NCBI GenBank assembly: GCA_035510775.1
Contig: DATKGP010000056.1
Span: forward strand, 1 to 22,371
Direction: 5' to 3'
Source of the DNA: DATKGP01 sp035510775
Lineage (GTDB): Bacteria > Patescibacteriota > UBA1384 > 2-12-FULL-50-11
Length of the DNA stretch: 22,371 bases
The position numbers and the translations under genes were made by a program. The notes beneath the pieces were generated by a model. The model made no database searches, was not told where the DNA came from, and saw only the letters and a list, made by a program, of their open reading frames with translations. This document shows, in pieces, positions 21,530-22,371 of this stretch; position 1 is the stretch's first letter, and every line of letters begins with the position of its first letter.

Positions 21530-21852
21530 TGCTTGCGGCCGAACACCGGCTCCAAAAACCCACTGATTTCGCCGTCACTATGCGCGGCGCCCGCAAATTT
21601 CGCGCCGGTGAATTACTTTTTTACTACCTGCCGACGCCCACCCCGATTAAGTTTGGTTTTATCATCTCTAAAAAAGTCAGCAAGTTGGCGGTCGTTCGCA
21701 ATCGACTGCGCCGAGTTCTGGGTGAGCAGATTAGGGCCAAAGTAGATTTAGAAAAACTGACTGGCAACGTGGTCATCACCGTTTTGCAGGCCCCTCAAAA
21801 TGATTCCGCGGCTTTTGCCGCCTCGATTGACCAATGGCTCGCCAAATTGTAA
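21529..21852 (+). CDS. rnpA: Ribonuclease P protein component
   Basis: 107 residues. Protein partner of RNase P RNA in 5' maturation of tRNA precursors. The family signature is VVRNRLRRVLGEQIR (RNRLRR at residues 57-62); the N-terminal half FGFIISKKVSKLAVVRNR matches the RnpA beta-sheet/RNR element. Slightly short at the C terminus compared with many bacterial homologues (~115-120). Starts within the rpmH stop (TGATG) without its own Shine-Dalgarno, and overlaps yidD by 19 bp, so all three genes form one transcript. The RNase P RNA gene is not in this window. Confidence 0.95.
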   Translation: MLAAEHRLQKPTDFAVTMRGARKFRAGELLFYYLPTPTPIKFGFIISKKVSKLAVVRNRLRRVLGEQIRAKVDLEKLTGNVVITVLQAPQNDSAAFAASIDQWLAKL

Positions 21853-22070
21853 TCGGCCTGATTACTCTCTATCAAAAAACTCTCTCCCCGGATCAAGGAA
21901 TTATGCGGATATTTTTTCCGGGCGGCGTCTGCCGTTTTCAGCCGACTTGCTCCGAGTACGCTAAAGAAGCCGTTAGTAAATACGGCGTCTTCAAAGGTTT
22001 AGCTCTAGGCAGTCGACGAGTCGCCCGCTGCCACCCGGGAAATCCCGGCGGCTACGACCCGGTCCAGTAA
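21834..22070 (+). CDS. yidD: YidD membrane protein insertion efficiency factor
   Basis: 78 residues. Signature of the family: LYQKTLSP near the start, GVCRFQPTCSEYAKEAV with Cys33 and Cys39, then GSRRVARCHPGNPGGYDPVQ with Cys66. A small, amphipathic inner-membrane-associated protein that improves membrane insertion by YidC. Start ATG 21834 overlaps rnpA by 19 bp, as is common. Normally yidC follows; here the window continues with an unrelated gene that has its own promoter. No clear terminator is seen after the stop. Confidence 0.95.
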   Translation: MARQIVIGLITLYQKTLSPDQGIMRIFFPGGVCRFQPTCSEYAKEAVSKYGVFKGLALGSRRVARCHPGNPGGYDPVQ

Positions 22071-22090
22071 AAATTTTAGTAGCCGAAAGC

Positions 22091-22119
22091 TTGACTTTTC
22101 TCTAGGGAAATGATACTAT
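22091..22119 (+). promoter_or_regulatory. Promoter upstream of the last gene
   Basis: TTGACT (-35, 22091-22096; five of six consensus bases), 17-bp spacer, TACTAT (-10, 22114-22119; four of six). It lies ~35 bases upstream of the ATG at 22155. Confidence 0.55.
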
Positions 22120-22154
22120 ACGACCATTCATGTTCTGCGTCCTGGAGGAAAGAA

Positions 22155-22371
22155 ATGAAGTTGCGGTTCGAGTGCCTCGTTTTCCAGCAGGGCGAGTTCA
22201 GTGAGAAGGTGGTTGGCGAGCAAGAGTTCGACGACCCTACCAAAGCTGTTCGCGCCTTAGCAAGCTTCGCCGCTTGTCAGAGCGTAGTTCGCAATGACTC
22301 AAGTGTCATCCCGATCTACAGCAAGGGACCTATGCTCTATCTCCCACCTACGAAGGGAGGCTATCCCTCTC
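22155..22371 (+). CDS. Unrecognised protein, N-terminal part (runs off window)
   Basis: 72 complete codons are visible and the frame is open at the window end. The start is strong: GGAGGAA-type Shine-Dalgarno (GGAGGA 22144-22149) 5 nt before the ATG, and a promoter ~35-65 bases upstream. The protein begins MKLRFECLVFQQGEFSEKVV, then a mixed alpha/beta segment with KAVRALASFAACQS and VIPIYSKGPMLYLPP. No signal peptide or membrane helix is visible. Family not recognised. Codons lean to GAG/GTG/TTC rather than the GCC/ACC-rich style of the T4SS genes, as in the lipoprotein gene at 1648-2406. Confidence 0.7.
   Translation, partial: MKLRFECLVFQQGEFSEKVVGEQEFDDPTKAVRALASFAACQSVVRNDSSVIPIYSKGPMLYLPPTKGGYPS

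Noticed and set aside
1..22371. tRNA, rRNA, CRISPR arrays, insertion sequences, integrase or attachment sites
   Set aside because: Looked for on both strands by eye; no tRNA-like arms, regular spacer arrays, transposase motifs or flanking duplications were seen. A covariance-model scan could still find a small RNA.
1..22371. Alternative genetic code (UGA as Gly or Trp)
   Set aside because: TGA ends rpmH, recF, dnaA, the lytic transglycosylase and the bitopic M15-like protein exactly at family-expected ends or overlapping starts, so it is used as a stop.

Overview
The window looks like part of a small-genome bacterium of the Candidate Phyla Radiation (Patescibacteria). This is an inference. 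It rests on the compact layout with many 1-20 bp gene overlaps, a short ValRS, and a reduced type IV secretion (T4SS) cassette (VirB6-like, PrgI, VirB4 and wall hydrolases, without recognisable VirB8/9/10/11 or a coupling protein) next to dnaA. The genetic code appears standard: TGA ends rpmH, recF, dnaA and others, so UGA-recoded lineages are unlikely.

Layout. (1) 1-1603, + strand: the 3' part of valS and a translationally coupled small membrane-anchored protein. (2) 1611-2463, - strand: a stand-alone lipoprotein gene with its own promoter and an intrinsic terminator. (3) 2530-3189: a Cro/C1-type (XRE) regulator with a perfect 20-bp palindrome just upstream and a near-copy of it (18/20) downstream. 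The second copy contains a consensus -10 and sits at the head of a ~215-nt leader before the T4SS genes. (4) 3190-17326, + strand: seven closely packed genes: VirB6-like polytopic protein, HELGH metallopeptidase-like protein, PrgI (probable CTG start), VirB4 ATPase, a bitopic protein with an M15-like wall-peptidase domain, a giant exported protein with M15-like motifs at both ends, and a membrane-anchored lytic transglycosylase. (5) 17313-21308, - strand: dnaA, dnaN, recF and a short DUF721/DciA-like gene, converging on the T4SS operon with a 14-bp tail-to-tail overlap. (6) 21395-22070, + strand: rpmH, rnpA and yidD, overlapping one another. (7) 22155 to the end: the start of an unrecognised gene with its own promoter and ribosome binding site.

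How it works together. Groups 5 and 6 are the classical bacterial origin neighbourhood. DnaA-box clusters lie on both sides of dnaA (19837-19964 and 21290-21369), suggesting a bipartite oriC. The T4SS cassette encodes an assembly ATPase (VirB4), its small membrane partner (PrgI), an inner-membrane channel (VirB6-like) and three candidate wall-opening enzymes, as expected for a machine that must cross a peptidoglycan layer. The XRE regulator probably represses itself and this operon through the paired palindromes. The least described parts are that regulatory circuit with its folded leader, the zincin-like protein between VirB6 and PrgI, and the giant protein whose two M15-like motif halves are about 1300 residues apart.
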